Both the position numbers and the translations under genes were made by a program. From Sepiola atlantica (lineage: Eukaryota > Mollusca > Cephalopoda > Sepiida > Sepiolidae), in NCBI GenBank assembly GCA_963556195.1, contig OY744519.1, positions 32,312,887-32,376,886 on the forward strand: a stretch of 64,000 nucleotides of DNA, written 5' to 3'. The stretch's first letter is position 1, and every line of letters begins with the position of its first letter. Under the pieces are notes generated by a model. The model was not told the DNA's origin and did not search any database. It saw only the letters and a program-made list of their open reading frames with translations. Below are positions 11,383 to 22,974 of the stretch, piece by piece.

Positions 11383-11490
11383 GCTGACCCCCCCCCCTCC
11401 TTTTTTCTCAGTAGCCCACTTACGTCTACAGTGGCAGCCTGCCTTGTATGGGGTGAACCATGTTAAAAAAAATGAATTAAAAAAACGCCT

Positions 11491-13745
11491 CTAAACCACT
11501 AGCTATAAATCTACCATGTATCTAAACCACTTGTGATTGCTAGAAACTTAAACAGCAGTTCAACTTTTTCTTTAATGGAAATAAACCAGTGTCTACATTG
11601 AACACCATGGCTGACACTTGGATTTGATTATGAAGGGTTAAATTAAAGCAAAATAAGATATCTGAAAATAAAGAGACTACCACCAGCAGGTGCAGTGTAC
11701 ACAAATTGATTGTGCACACAGAGTAATCCTTTGGCCGCCTAGTAAACTAGTCTGGCCGCAGTGGAATTATCAAGTTCTTTCTTATTTTTATCTGTACTGT
11801 CAGTTGTTAGAAAATCGGTGTTGACTTGTACGAGATGTTGTAAGCAAATGCTGTCTGCAGGTGTATACATCGATACCAGCCTTTCTGGGAAGTATAACTG
11901 GCTATAGACTGGCATGGGAATATCTCAGACCATCCATAACACCGGACTAAGCACCTTCAGGACAGACTTGGCTTGTTAAACTTGGCTGGACTGTCCCTTT
12001 TGTGGTATTCATGGCCAAACCTAACCTAAAGTTTGTGTTACATCCAACTCATGTAGGAAGGCAAATACATAAAAATCCTACAAAAAGTAGAGCAGTTATA
12101 ATGATATATACCAGTGAGATCCCGTGGAAATTTTACAGCACTTTCTATATTACTCTGTATAATTTACTGTTAAAAATAATAAAGGTTTATCAGGGTCAAC
12201 GCTATTAAAAAATTACTCTTCTTCCGTAAAAATAATTGTCAGCTAAATATTCTTTAAATAAATAAAACGTATATGTTTCTATATTTATTTAAAATTGTAG
12301 CAATTTAATTCTTTTTAAAACAATAAATATTCTGTCTTCTTACCATAAAAATATTATATGTGATATATTCTTCAAATCAATAAAATAAATGTAACTTTTT
12401 GAAATGTATTTATTTAAAATTGTGCTTTTTTTAGTCGACGAGACGACAATTTGATTTTGGAACAATTCCTTTTAAAATGGGTAAACTCGGAATTGTTTAC
12501 CTTAGCGACATCAGATTAATCATCAAACACCACCTTTGATAACATACATACGAACACGAAATGCCTTAGCGTATTATGTAGATTTTCAGAACAAACGATA
12601 ACTGAAAATGTGAGATTTCAGCGATAGCTGTCTTATTCCAGAATTAGCATATGTACCCCCCACCACCACCAAAAGTTAGAAATTCATCCTCACACATATG
12701 GCCACAGTAACCAGGAAAATTTCAAATCACCAAAAGAACAGAAATGAAAATCAATCAATATAAAATTGTTTCATCCATCACACACAAAAAAAAAAAACTC
12801 AAACAACCTACCACGTTCTGTTGTGATGAGACTATCCCCCAGGCATTAACTCCTTTAAAAAATAATCTTACTTTTTTTTTTTATTATAGCGTTTCAAATG
12901 GAGGCAAGTATCATCATATGGCCAATAAGAGTGGAAGACGTTAGGTGATTGGAAAATGTCGATCACCATTGCCTACGTCACATCCTCCATGTTTTAAACA
13001 ACACAGTATGTATCTGCTGCAAAATTAACTCCCTCCGACAAGTCATCCTCACGAGACGTCGACGCTAAGCGAGTCATGCTCTTCACTGTCAACCAGGAGA
13101 ATTCATCTACGAAGCAATTGCCCCAGCTCTCCTACAATGTTGAAAAAAGCGATGTGGTGAACAACGAAAAACCTAGCCGACGACGGTTAAAACTGACCGT
13201 GAACCCAACCGGGGCTCCTGAATCTACATAGTTTGCCGTTAGAACAGCGAATGGCTAGAGATCACCCAATCGCCGACATCAAATTGTCAGGCTTGATTAG
13301 CCGTTTTAAGGGATGCAGTGGCAAGGATGGATGGAGTTGACTCAACCCACTTCAGGTGAATGCGGTTTCAAGTATATTGTGACAAGAAAACACGACGTGT
13401 GATTAACAGATACAGGGGCTGGACAAAATAAATCGACCAGTACAAATTTTACTCCAATATGTCAATGACGCCCAAGTTCGAAAGAGCATTTTCGGTCGAC
13501 CATGCAGATTGAACGGACACATTTTAAGAATAGTTTGCTTTTCTTTTTAATGATTCAAAGGAAGAATATTCAAGTATACTTACTAATGTCTAAACTCTAT
13601 GAACTTTGTGTCAGGATTATAGGAAAGAAGTAAACATCTTTGTATATGTTTCAGTTTCACCTGGAAGAAAAAAAAAGAAAAAGAAATAAATAGAAATAAG
13701 GTTCAACAATGAGTACAATTACCCGTCCATTGTTTTTCTGTCAAT
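11491..13745. other. Intergenic, nothing coding recognised
   Basis: The sequence is AT-rich with A-runs. 12950-13440 is richer in G+C and looks like old repeat or LTR-type sequence, but I found no termini, promoter elements or homologous copy in this window. No RNA gene was seen. Confidence 0.4.
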
Positions 13746-13749
13746 CAAG

Positions 13750-14262
13750 AGGTTTTTTTTATTTTATTTGTTTTATTTTAATTCACACCAAACAAGGCAC
13801 GTTTCCATTGAGACATAAAGGGCTGCTGTGAATTAAGGGCCACATTTATGGAGGTATCTTCAGTTGGGAGTGGTGCAACAAGATGTTTGTTCACATTATA
13901 TTTAAATTTCTGCATGTTGGTACAGTTGAGGGAGCAGGGAGGGAATTCCAAAAGCCAAGCTGTTTGAGAAAAGAAGCCATTAGAGTAGAAAGCTTTCTGG
14001 CATCTGGGGACCTCTACATGAAGTTTTACTGCTTGACGGGTTGGTCGTGGGTATTCATGTTGAGAGGGAACAAGTGCAGCAAGTTCATCGGAGCACATTC
14101 GATTGAAGTACTTGTAAAACAAGCACAGGGATGCAACATTGCGGTGATGGGACAGGGACTGGAGCTGGGTAGACAGGGTGGGATCTATTAGGTTAGAGGC
14201 TCTTTTTTAAACCTTGCCTAAGAGGTTGGTACACCAGCCTAGATGTGACGACAATACTTCAT
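13750..14262 (-). mobile_element. LINE 3' fragment
   Basis: Minus-strand translation gives the C-terminal part of the LINE RT (YKYFNRMCSDELAALVP, VEVPRCQKAFYSN), followed by the family 3' UTR and an A-rich tail that appears as the T-rich run at 13752-13775. The upstream part is missing, which is normal 5' truncation. Premature stops and small deletions are present. Confidence 0.8.
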
Positions 14263-14589
14263 ACTACTTAATAGTTACTTAGCTTCTATGTTTAAAATTT
14301 TATTCATGAGAAAAGAGAAAAATAATTCTTAAAACAAACAAAAAATAGGGAAATAAAAAAAATGTTTTAATTATCTACACACATCAGCTTTTCAGGTTGA
14401 TCCATAGAAATTTTATGGAATTAAGTTATTATGAGTTATCTAAGTGACAAGAATAGCAGCATCATCTTCAGTTTAACATCCATTTTACATGCTGGCCTGC
14501 ATTGGATAACTTTCAGAAATTGACTTCCAAACTAATATACTTTTTTTATCCCTTTTTCTCTTAAGTCCATTCTTATCACTTCCTCTCAT

Positions 14590-14840
14590 GTTTTCTTTGG
14601 CCTCCCCCTGCCAACTGAACCTGCTACCTAAACTGTTCTACATCTACTAACCAAAGAACTCCCATCCATTCTTTCAATTTGGCCATACCATTGAAATCTC
14701 CTGTTCTGTATACATCTCGCTATTCTGTTCAGATTTAATCTTCCTCTGAGGTCATCAGATTTAAGCTTGTCTTTAAAACTCACATTACACATCCATCGTA
14801 TCATTCTCTTCATACAATGCATGTCCTCAACCCTCAATAG
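14590..14840 (-). pseudogene. RTE-like LINE RT C-terminal fragment
   Basis: The minus-strand frame contains MKRMIRWMCNVSFKDKL, LRGRLNLNRIA and RRFQWYGQIERMD. These match the order of the C-terminal motif of RTE/BovB-type reverse transcriptases (RMLRWMCG...RRLRWFGHVMRM). It is a different family from the main LINE here. Only the last domain remains. Confidence 0.65.
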
Positions 14841-14849
14841 GCAAATAAC

Positions 14850-15535
14850 CTATATATTAACAAACTTATGAGAACTTCACATTTGTATGTGTATTTCTCG
14901 CACCAACGTAACTTCGATGATTACACATGGAATTATTTTTTTTATTTACAACAAATGTGACCCTTCGAATTTTGAATGCATTTAAAATGTCTAATAAAAA
15001 GAAAAATTTCTGGCTGTAAGATTCTTAGAAAATCCCTGTGTATTAAAAGATTGAATGTTTGGGAAAGTTTTTACATCCAATAATTTTATAACTAGATTAA
15101 AAGAACATTAAATCATACCTTTATATCAATTTGGATCAATTAGTAATTAAATGCTCAATTAGTAATTAAATGATCAAACGATAGCATAATAAGTTTTTCT
15201 GTCAAAATCCAATTAAAATAATAATTGGGTAAAATAAAACAAACGGCATAGTTAAGGGGAGGGTGGAATGAAAGTGAAAAGACTCCAAGAAAATGGGAGG
15301 GGGAAGGGGTAGATCGAGCTAGTTAAAATATCTTTCATTCCAGGAAATCTGATCAGAGAGACTTTGACTAATGTTAGAGGACAAAAAATTGGCATGGATG
15401 GAAAAATGTTAGTAATAGGGAGTTGAGAGAAAAAGATGAAATGCAGTTAGAGAGTAGGTATTTTTTAAATAGCAATCAAGATTGAATTATAAACAAACTT
15501 TGACAAGACAGTTAAGAGTATGAAAGTAAAAAGGA
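14850..15535. other. Intergenic, nothing recognised
   Basis: AT-rich sequence without a supportable gene, RNA or repeat structure beyond the small duplication TCAATTAGTAATTAAATG near 15140-15170. Confidence 0.45.
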
Positions 15536-15900
15536 AGAAAAGACTTTTTTTTTTAATTTAAAAAAAAGAAAGGGAAAAAAATAAAAATGGAAAAAAAAGA
15601 AAAAGAAAAAGGGGAAAAAAAGAAAAAAAAAAGGGGGGGGGGAAGAAAAAGGGGAAAAAAAGGAACAGTTAGAGAGTAGGTATTTTTTAAATAGGAAAAA
15701 GAAAAGACTTTAAAAAAATGGAAAAAAAGAAAAAGGGAAAAAAAAAAGGGTGAAAAAAAGGAACAGGGGGAGAAAAAAGAAAAAGGGGAAAAAGAGAAAA
15801 AGGGGAAAAAGAGAAAGAGGGGAAAAAGAGAAAAAGGGGAAAAAGAGAAAAAGGGGAAAAAGAGAAGGGGGAAAAGAAAAAAAAAAGAAAAAAAAAGTCA
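15536..15900. repeat. Polypurine tract (AAAAAGG-type)
   Basis: About 360 bp consist almost only of A and G on the plus strand, in irregular units such as AAAAGAGAAAAAGGGG. Long minus-strand frames rich in Phe, Ser, Leu and Pro across it are an effect of composition. Confidence 0.9.
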
Positions 15901-16329
15901 AAATATGAAGAAATCCCAAATCTTACATCATTAACATTGATGGTTGGAAACATATTCTGGAAAATGGTGGCAATCAGTTTAATATGCATCGATTTCTCTC
16001 CGAGATTCTTCATCACTAATAAAGGATGATGGTCAAATTGCTTTGGACTTTGGTTGACCTTTTTGGATGCTGATTTGACATCTCGACCAAGTGTATACTG
16101 GCGCACCTTAAAGTGTAATGTAGGGCCCCTCGGGTTACATACAATGCGCAAATTCACGAAGTTGTCAGTCTTAGAAAAACACAAAATCTGCGATACATTC
16201 AGGAGACCGGAAATTGAGGTGAAATCCTTTAATTTGTTCCATTTTTTTACCTGGAAGAAAACAAATAATTTTAGATAAAAAGGAAAACGAAATAATTAGC
16301 ATTTCTAAAAGATATTTTTTAGATACGTC

Positions 16330-16715
16330 TCCACATGTATATACAAAAAGGAAAGAAAGAAAAAGGACAAAGAAAGAAAGAAAAAAGGACAAAGAAAAAA
16401 AGGACAAAATAGAAAAAAAGGGAAAAGGACAAAATAGAAAAAAAGGGAAAAGACAAAAAAAAGGAAAAGAAAAAAAGGAAAAGAAAAAAAAAAAGGAAAA
16501 GAAAAAAAAGGGAAAGAAAAAAAAAGGAAAAGAAAAAAAAGGGAAAGAAAAAAAAAGGAAAAGAAAAAAAAAAGAAAAAAAAAGGAAAAGAAAAAAAAGG
16601 AAAAGAAAAAAAAGGAAAAGAAAAAAAAAGGAAAAGAAAAAAAAGGAAAAGAAAAAAGGAAAAGAAAAAAGCAAACAAAAAAAAAAAACAAGAAAAACCA
16701 GAAAAGAAAAAAGCA
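16330..16715. repeat. Polypurine tract (GGAAAAGAAAAAA-type)
   Basis: About 385 bp of nearly pure A/G on the plus strand in 12-15-bp irregular units. The three long overlapping minus-strand frames, all Phe-rich, are composition artefacts. Confidence 0.9.
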
Positions 16716-16774
16716 ACCGTGCAAATTAAATGGATGCATATTTTCAGTTCTTGTATTTTTAAATAAGTTATGTT

Positions 16775-17335
16775 TTTTTAAAAAAATACTTTTGTTCACC
16801 CTAAACAAGGCATGAAGCATGAAGCTACTGTGATAGAGGCCAGATTTATAGGGGGCAACCTAGATAGGAAGTTGGGCAGCAAGATGTTTGTTTACATTAC
16901 ATTTAAATTTATGCATGGTAGTATGGTTGAGAAAAACAGAACAGAGAGAGAATTCGAAAAGCAAGTGGTCTGGGGAAAGTAGCTATTACAGTATAAAATC
17001 TTCCAGCATCTAGGGACCTCTACAGTGAAGGGGTGCGATTTTGTTGCTAGTCGGAGTATTTACGTTGAGAGGGTACAAGTGCAGAATGTTCATCGGAGTA
17101 CATCCTGTGGAAGTACTTGTAAAACAAGAACAAAGATGCAACACTGCGGCGATGTCACAGTGCAGGTTAGAAATTCTTTTTTGCATCCTGTCCAAGAGAG
17201 GGAGGGAGCTAGTGGTTGGTGCACCAGCCCAGATGTGACAATACTCTATGCATTGACAAATGGTGGTTTTATAGAGATATAGGATACTCGCTTGAGTGAG
17301 AAGTTTTCTAGTCCGGTAGAGGAAGTTTAATTCCT
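16775..17335 (-). mobile_element. LINE 3' fragment
   Basis: On the minus strand it carries the same C-terminal RT and 3' UTR sequence as 10838-11480, with the CTTGTTTAGGGTGAAC 3' motif. The coding frame is broken many times. It is truncated on its 5' side near 17335. Confidence 0.75.
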
Positions 17336-18061
17336 AATCCTTGACAGGATGTGTGTAATTGGCCTAATAGATACAGTTGCTGACTATGGGATGACACATG
17401 AAGAGCTAAAATCATACTGTATTTATTGTGGGCATGTCAGTCATGCACTAATATTGTCGAGCAGAGATGGAAGACAAAGTCATCTTTTTTTCCTCTCTCT
17501 AAGCATCTCTCCACTTCAGCTGTTGGGAAAGTATGACCCCCCCCCCCCACCTCACAATTTTGGTTAAATAACAATTTTGGTTCGACTAATTGTAAAGAAT
17601 AAATAATTTAGAATAAAAATTGTGTTTCATCATTGTTTATAGTGTCCTCTTCACAATTTAAGATGTCGCTCCAAGCAATTATGTCCTCAACCATTAAAAA
17701 CCCTAACTACAACAAAGCAAAACTGATCATGGAAATCCAAAAACCTGATTTTGATGAAATTATAACCAGCCTTAAAACATTTTCACTCGTCCTCTATTTA
17801 TGACTAATCAAAACTAAAATAGCGATAAGGATAAAAAATCAAAATCAGAAATTATGAAATATTACCAAAATTCCAGTTTCTTTTAAAGGGTTGTTTACGG
17901 GTCATAATATGGACAAAACATCTCATTTGAAAATTTAAATATTTCTGATTTGCATTAAATTTGATTAATATTCATTAGACATCAATTAAGCAGAATTCTC
18001 TCAATTTAAATTTCTTCTTGATTTTAGTTATCTTTTTAGGATCAAAATAATTTTATAAATT
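17336..18061. other. Intergenic, nothing recognised
   Basis: No gene or structured repeat is seen; there is a C-run near 17537-17549. The small frame at 17349-17567 has no recognisable motif. Confidence 0.4.
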
Positions 18062-18072
18062 ATCAAAATTGG

Positions 18073-18971
18073 TATGGTATGGTAGTTTTGTTTTACGGCA
18101 TATCAACCCTTTTTGGGTTATTTAATGCCGAATCTGGTCATTATAGTAAAAGTTTTTATGCTTCAAGTTCTTTATATCTTCAAATGTTTAATCATCGTTT
18201 TTGGTTTGGTAGTTTTGTTTTACGGCATATCAACCCTTTTTGGGTTATTTAATGCCGAATCTGGTCATTATAGTAAAAGTTTTTATGCTTCAAGTTCTTT
18301 ATATCTTCAAATGTTTAATCATCGTTTTTGGTTTGGTAGTTTTGTTTTACGGCATATCAACCCTTTTTGGGTTATTTAATGCCGAATCTGGTCATTATAG
18401 TAAAAGTTTTTATGCTTCAAGTTCTTTATATCTTCAAATGTTTAATCATCGTTTTTGGTTTGGTAGTTTTGTTTTACGGCATATCAACCCTTTTTGGGTT
18501 ATTTAATGCCGAATCTGGTCATTATAGTAAAAGTTTTTATGCTTCAAGTTCTTTATATCTTCAAATGTTTAATCATCGTTTTTGGTTTGGTAGTTTTGTT
18601 TTACGGCATATCAACCCTTTTTGGGTTATTTAATGCCGAATCTGGTCATTATAGTAAAAGTTTTTATGCTTCAAGTTCTTTATATCTTCAAATGTTTAAT
18701 CATCGTTTTTGGTTTGGTAGTTTTGTTTTACGGCATATCAACCCTTTTTGGGTTATTTAATGCCGAATCTGGTCATTATAGTAAAAGATTTATGCTTCAA
18801 GTTCTAAAAATAAAATAAAAAAGGGGAGGGAGAAAGGGAGAGGGGCTGTTGTTTTTGTTTTTGGTTTTGTAGAACATAATTAAGTTTTACAAAAAAAAAA
18901 AAAAAAAAAAAGTCAATGTAGGTGAGTTTCGTCTCAGGGAGCCACAGGGCAGCCTGATCTGGTATCACCAG
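18073..18971 (-). mobile_element. Retroposon with amplified 127-bp 3' unit
   Basis: The element is flanked by perfect 11-bp duplications ATCAAAATTGG at 18062-18072 and 18972-18982. Read on the minus strand it starts with the small hairpin CTGGTGATACCAG. It then has a body with GGCTGCCCTGTGG, a T-rich tract and a CCCCTCTCCC segment, followed by a 127-bp unit repeated about 5.5 times and a terminal ATACC simple repeat. A second insertion at 23857-24123 starts at exactly the same base and has only one copy of the 127-bp unit. No protein domain is present, so it is non-autonomous. Confidence 0.85.
18081..18787. repeat. 127-bp tandem repeat, about 5.5 copies
   Basis: Successive units are nearly identical, with the same landmark ATG at 18113, 18240, 18367, 18494 and 18621. 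Each contains GGTAGTTTTGTTTTACGGCA and TTTAATGCCGAATCTGGTCA. The unit length is not a multiple of three, so the repeated 88-codon frames restart in each unit and are not a gene. The last unit has a one-base change and loses the end of the unit. Confidence 0.95.
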
Positions 18972-19251
18972 ATCAAAATTGGAAAAGGGATTCTAGACAT
19001 ATGGTTTAGTATAATATATATATATTTTTTAATCTTCATAAGGGCACATAAAAGTGGTGCAAAACTGAATTAATTTTATTAACTAGCATATAACTTTTTT
19101 GAATCTACTAATAAGTCATCACTTATCAAGGCAAAAATTCACTTAAAAGTTAACGAAATGGATGGATTGTCAGTTGAATGATGAAGAACATTATGAGAGG
19201 ATTGAAAATGATAAATGGCGTTAATAAAATTTTATTACTTATGAGGATGGT

Positions 19252-19912
19252 TTATGATAAGTACTTATTGCCAGTAGATTTGAAAACGATGTTGTAGTCT
19301 GCAGGGAAGTAGTCCCATGGTAATGTATTCCACAGATGAGAAGTTGTTGGAAAGAAACTGTTCATGGAAATTCCATTTGATGTTAGACACATGGAAGAAG
19401 GAAAATTTGTTGCAGTTGTGGTAGGAAGACGAGTTGTCTTACAAGGAGGAACCAGAGATTGAAGCTCAGTCGAACACCTTCCATGGAAATAACGAAAGAG
19501 TAGAGAAAGACTGGCAACATCTCTTCTGTGAGAAAAGGGGTTGTAGTGATCATCCTTCGCTAGATGGCGAAGTCGATTTTGTATCCTTTCAAGGCAAGAA
19601 ACAATGCTCGCAGCGGCACCTCCACAGATGTGGCAGGAGTACTCCAGATTAAAACAAATCTGATTCTTATACGAGTAGGGGATTGCATTGTGAGTAGTAA
19701 ATAAATTCCATAAAAATAACCCAAAATAAAATTCCAAAAAAATGAAAACCATATAAAATTTTGTATCCTTTCAAGGCAAGAAACGATGCTCGCAGCGGCA
19801 CCTCCACAGATGTGGCAGGAGTACTCCAGATTAAAACAAATCTGATTCTTATACGGGTAGGGGATTGCATTGTGAGTAGTAAATAAATTCCAAAAAAATG
19901 AAAACCATATAA
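19252..19912 (-). pseudogene. Second LINE family, RT C-terminal fragment with internal duplication
   Basis: The minus-strand frame contains LEYSCHICGGAAAS, RRDVASLSLLFRYFHGRCS and TSHLWNTLPWDYFPADYN, the C-terminal region of a Jockey-type RT that is distinct from the main family here. A block of about 155-180 bp (19576-19757) is directly duplicated at 19758-19912 with few differences, which repeats the LEYSCHICGG coding segment. The upstream RT is missing. Confidence 0.7.
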
Positions 19913-20129
19913 AATGTCTTCTTACCTTGACCCTCGAGGCAGTGTAGGGTTCCATTACCTGCCGGACATCTCGTATAAGCTGGCGGACGAATTTGCCAAC
20001 TTTTCCCTGATGGATGACAAACGAATGGGGAGCACTTTTCAACTCTTCTGGCTCCTCTCTCTGAGAAGCCTGTAATTTCCGGACGGACTTCGGCTGACAG
20101 CAGAAAACAAAATAAAAATTTAAATTAGG

Positions 20130-20575
20130 AACATTTTAAAAAAAAAAAATTTAAAAAAAAAGGAAAAATAAAAAAAGGAATAAAAAGGAAAAATAAAAAA
20201 GGAAAAATAAAAAAATAAAAAAAGGGAAAAATAAAAAAGGGAAAAATAAAAAAGGGAAAAATAAAAAAGGGAAAGATAAAAAAAAGGGAAAGATAAAAAA
20301 AGGGAAAGATAAAAAAAAGGGAAAGATAAAAAAAAGGAAAAATAAAAAAAGGAAAAATAAAAAAAGGAAAAATAAAAAAAGGAAAAATAAAAAAAGGAAA
20401 AATAAAAAAAGGAAAAATAAAAAAAGGAAAAAAAATTTAGAAAAAAAAAAAGGAAAAAAAAAATTTAGAAAAAAAAAAAGAAATTTAAAAAAAGGAAAAA
20501 TAAAAAAAAATTTTTAAAAAGGAAAAATAAAAAAAGATAAATTAAAAAAAAGGAAAAATAATAAAAAAGGAAAAT
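20130..20575. repeat. A-rich tract (GGAAAAATAAAAAA)n
   Basis: About 445 bp of irregular 13-16-bp units of A with short GG and T interruptions. It is non-coding. Confidence 0.9.
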
Positions 20576-21330
20576 TAATTAAGCACCCAAGTTTTGTTTA
20601 AATTAATTAAAATGACATTTAAATTCGACTAGACTAATCTTATCTTTCTTCCTTTTTTAAGGTTTGTGCATTGTAGTAATTACATTCATTTCATTGTGAT
20701 AATACAATCACCTTTAACTTAAGTCTTTTAAAGTTAAGGAGTTAAGCAATAACTAACAAAAATTGTTTTCCATTCTCGTTGATTTTAAATAAATGAAAAT
20801 TTAAAAAAAAAATTGTTTTCTTAAAAATTAATTGTAATTAATAATTAATGCACACGAAGAAAGAAAGATAAACTGGATTTGAGACCATTTTTTTGATTTT
20901 GTAGGTTTTAGCGTCCCAAAGTCACCTTTCAATTTGGTCTCGTACTACTAACAGAGCTTCATATTAAATTCATAAGTGGTCCCCAGTCGCATTTATATCT
21001 TAGTCAGGGGAGATGATTTTGACAACGTTAGTTTTTTGCAGAGACGCCATCCTCCCCAGTATTCCCAAATTGTCACCCATTTGATGTTGATCAGACTCAA
21101 CGTCGCTTACCTTCAAGATTCAACAAGAACTGGTATGTCAACATTATTATGCTGTATGGGCCAGTGTTCAAATCATTTCGCATCAGACACAAGGAAAGTA
21201 TTTGCTCTTGTTTTCCCGTATGAATAGTGCAAAACATATGCATTCTTTTGCGAGGCTGTTTCCTCACGTTCATTACATTTATAGGCAATCATGTAGTATG
21301 GTTAACAGAGCAGAAATCGAGGGACATGGG
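20576..21330. other. Intergenic, nothing recognised
   Basis: AT-rich sequence; the small frames at 20976-21412 have no recognisable motifs. Confidence 0.4.
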
Positions 21331-21334
21331 GAAC

Positions 21335-21530
21335 AAAATATACAACAAACAACTGCTACTTAACGCATTAAAGTTTAATTTTCTATCGACCTGTATAGTT
21401 GTAAAGTTCTAAAACTAGTCGTAAGTTTAGATATTTCAAAATTTGTTTAATTACTTTCACTTAGCCGAATTCGTTCATCAAAAATTGCGGTCGATTTTAT
21501 TTTTAGGTAGTTGCTAATTTCAGACTTAAA
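21335..21530 (+). repeat. Half of a dispersed foldback family (family F)
   Basis: It shares AACTGCTACTTAACGCATT, TCTATCGACCTGTATA, TTCAAAATTTG and ACTTAGCC with the left arm of the complete inverted repeats at 53031-53438 and 59966-60354. Only one arm is evident here. Confidence 0.5.
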
Positions 21531-22228
21531 AGATAGTAAGCAAAGAAAAAGGCTAACGGTACCACTAACCCTAATTCCGGGAATGGTTATCAGTCGGATT
21601 AGGATAAGCTTTTTCAGGTGCTGTTGCTGAATAGGCATCTAGAAATTTGTGTGACGTAAGCAGTTCTGACTACAAACAGAGAAAGCCAAATAAAATATAC
21701 AAATATAGAAAGCACTTACTTTTTTTCTTACCAGACGACTTTTTGGAAATAAAATGATCAATTTTCAACTTTAATTCTTTTAACACTTTTCTTTTTTTAT
21801 TCAATTATAAAATCCAATTTTTTAATACTTTTTGCATGTAATTTTTTTTATACTTTTGCTTTTTTTTTATACTTTTGCAATTATTTTTTTATTTTGTGAT
21901 ACTTTGACTTTCTGTAATTTATTGCTTTTACGATGAACCTTTCAGTTTTGCATTCAACAATTTCACATTCAGTAAAAGGTTGTATAATTTTTTGCAAAGA
22001 AAAAGGCCTTCTACGGAAGGAATTTTTCTATACAAAATGCCCAGAAAATGTTTCTTGTAAATGTCAGATGAGGTCAAAGGCAGTTTCGTTTGGAGATGCC
22101 CGGCTGCTTTATTTGCTTTTTTTCCATACACTTTCGGGTTAGGGTTAGTTTGAATGTTTAGGGTTGGGGTTAGGAAAAGTACAAATTTAGCCTCATCTGT
22201 GCACTTACGAAAATAAAAAGGTAGAGTT

Positions 22229-22390
22229 TCGGAAAATACAACCAAAAATTTACAATTGTGACGTATGTACAAGGAATGCTACGAAAACGAACAGAAAAAG
22301 ACGAAAGAAGGTATGCTTTTCCGAATGTTACCATATTGTAGTATTCGTTGTACATATGTCACACCTGAAAATTTTTGGTTGTATTTTCCA
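22229..22390. repeat. Small foldback repeat
   Basis: Arms 22229-22280 and 22338-22390 are diverged reverse complements (GGAAAATACAACCAAAAATT and GTATGTACAAGGAATGCTAC with their complements). Confidence 0.6.
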
Positions 22391-22974
22391 AAACAGTGCC
22401 GAAAAAAAAAAATAGACTAAAATACGGTCATAGCAAAGATGAAACACAATTGACATGACAGTTTGCACAAAAAAAAACAGAAAACAAGTGCAAAAATTAA
22501 ACGTTTTTAGCCAGGTGCAGAGACACCTAGTGCTTGGCCTTGTTTCCTGACTAGGAAAATGAACACCGTCTCTTTCTCTCTATCTGGGCAACTTGGGGAA
22601 AGTTTTTTGTCACTAAGTCTCACATGACTAGACTAATCGCGCTTATTCCGACAGGTTGAGAGTACAGGTTAGACAGCTTGTCTGGCTGCTGTTTCCAACT
22701 GGTAGTACAGGAGCACTAACTATTAGGTGGCGCTAAGAGCGACTGCTCTATCAACAGTTGTATAATATCGTGGGTAACTGTATGTGTCATGTCGTGCATG
22801 GAAAGGGACCCAATCCCCATGGATCAAGTCTCGACTACTGGTCTGGATGTGTGATCTTATTGGCACCAAACAAGCACCCACTTTGCCCTCCCCACTATCT
22901 AAATCCAAAATGACAATACAAAGAAACAAGCCTAAACCAAACACCCATCAAAGACATCTTCACCTCCGCCCTTG

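Larger units (their letters stand above)
9870..11490 (+). mobile_element. LINE, 5'-truncated, near-complete RT domain
   Basis: This is the best preserved copy of the window's main non-LTR retrotransposon family (Jockey-like). Reverse transcriptase blocks occur in order: NYRPISLL, a DISKAFDKVWH catalytic-palm segment, [12 protein letters not shown] in another frame, FADDTT (the catalytic pair), then the thumb and C-terminal domain ending near 11382. The 3' UTR has a C-run and an A-rich tail with the GGTGAA motif shared by the other copies. The endonuclease part is absent, so it is 5'-truncated. At least two frameshifts make it inactive as it stands. Confidence 0.85.

Noticed and set aside
15687..16820. 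Phe/Ser/Leu-rich minus-strand frames of up to 181 codons
   Set aside because: They are produced by the polypurine tracts; base composition alone explains the long open frames.
18081..18787. CRISPR-like array
   Set aside because: The units are contiguous near-identical 127-mers without unique spacers, inside an insertion with a target duplication in animal DNA.
18113..18818. Series of identical 88-codon frames in the 127-bp array
   Set aside because: The unit length is not a multiple of three, and each frame is only the repeat read again with restarts. No gene is supported.
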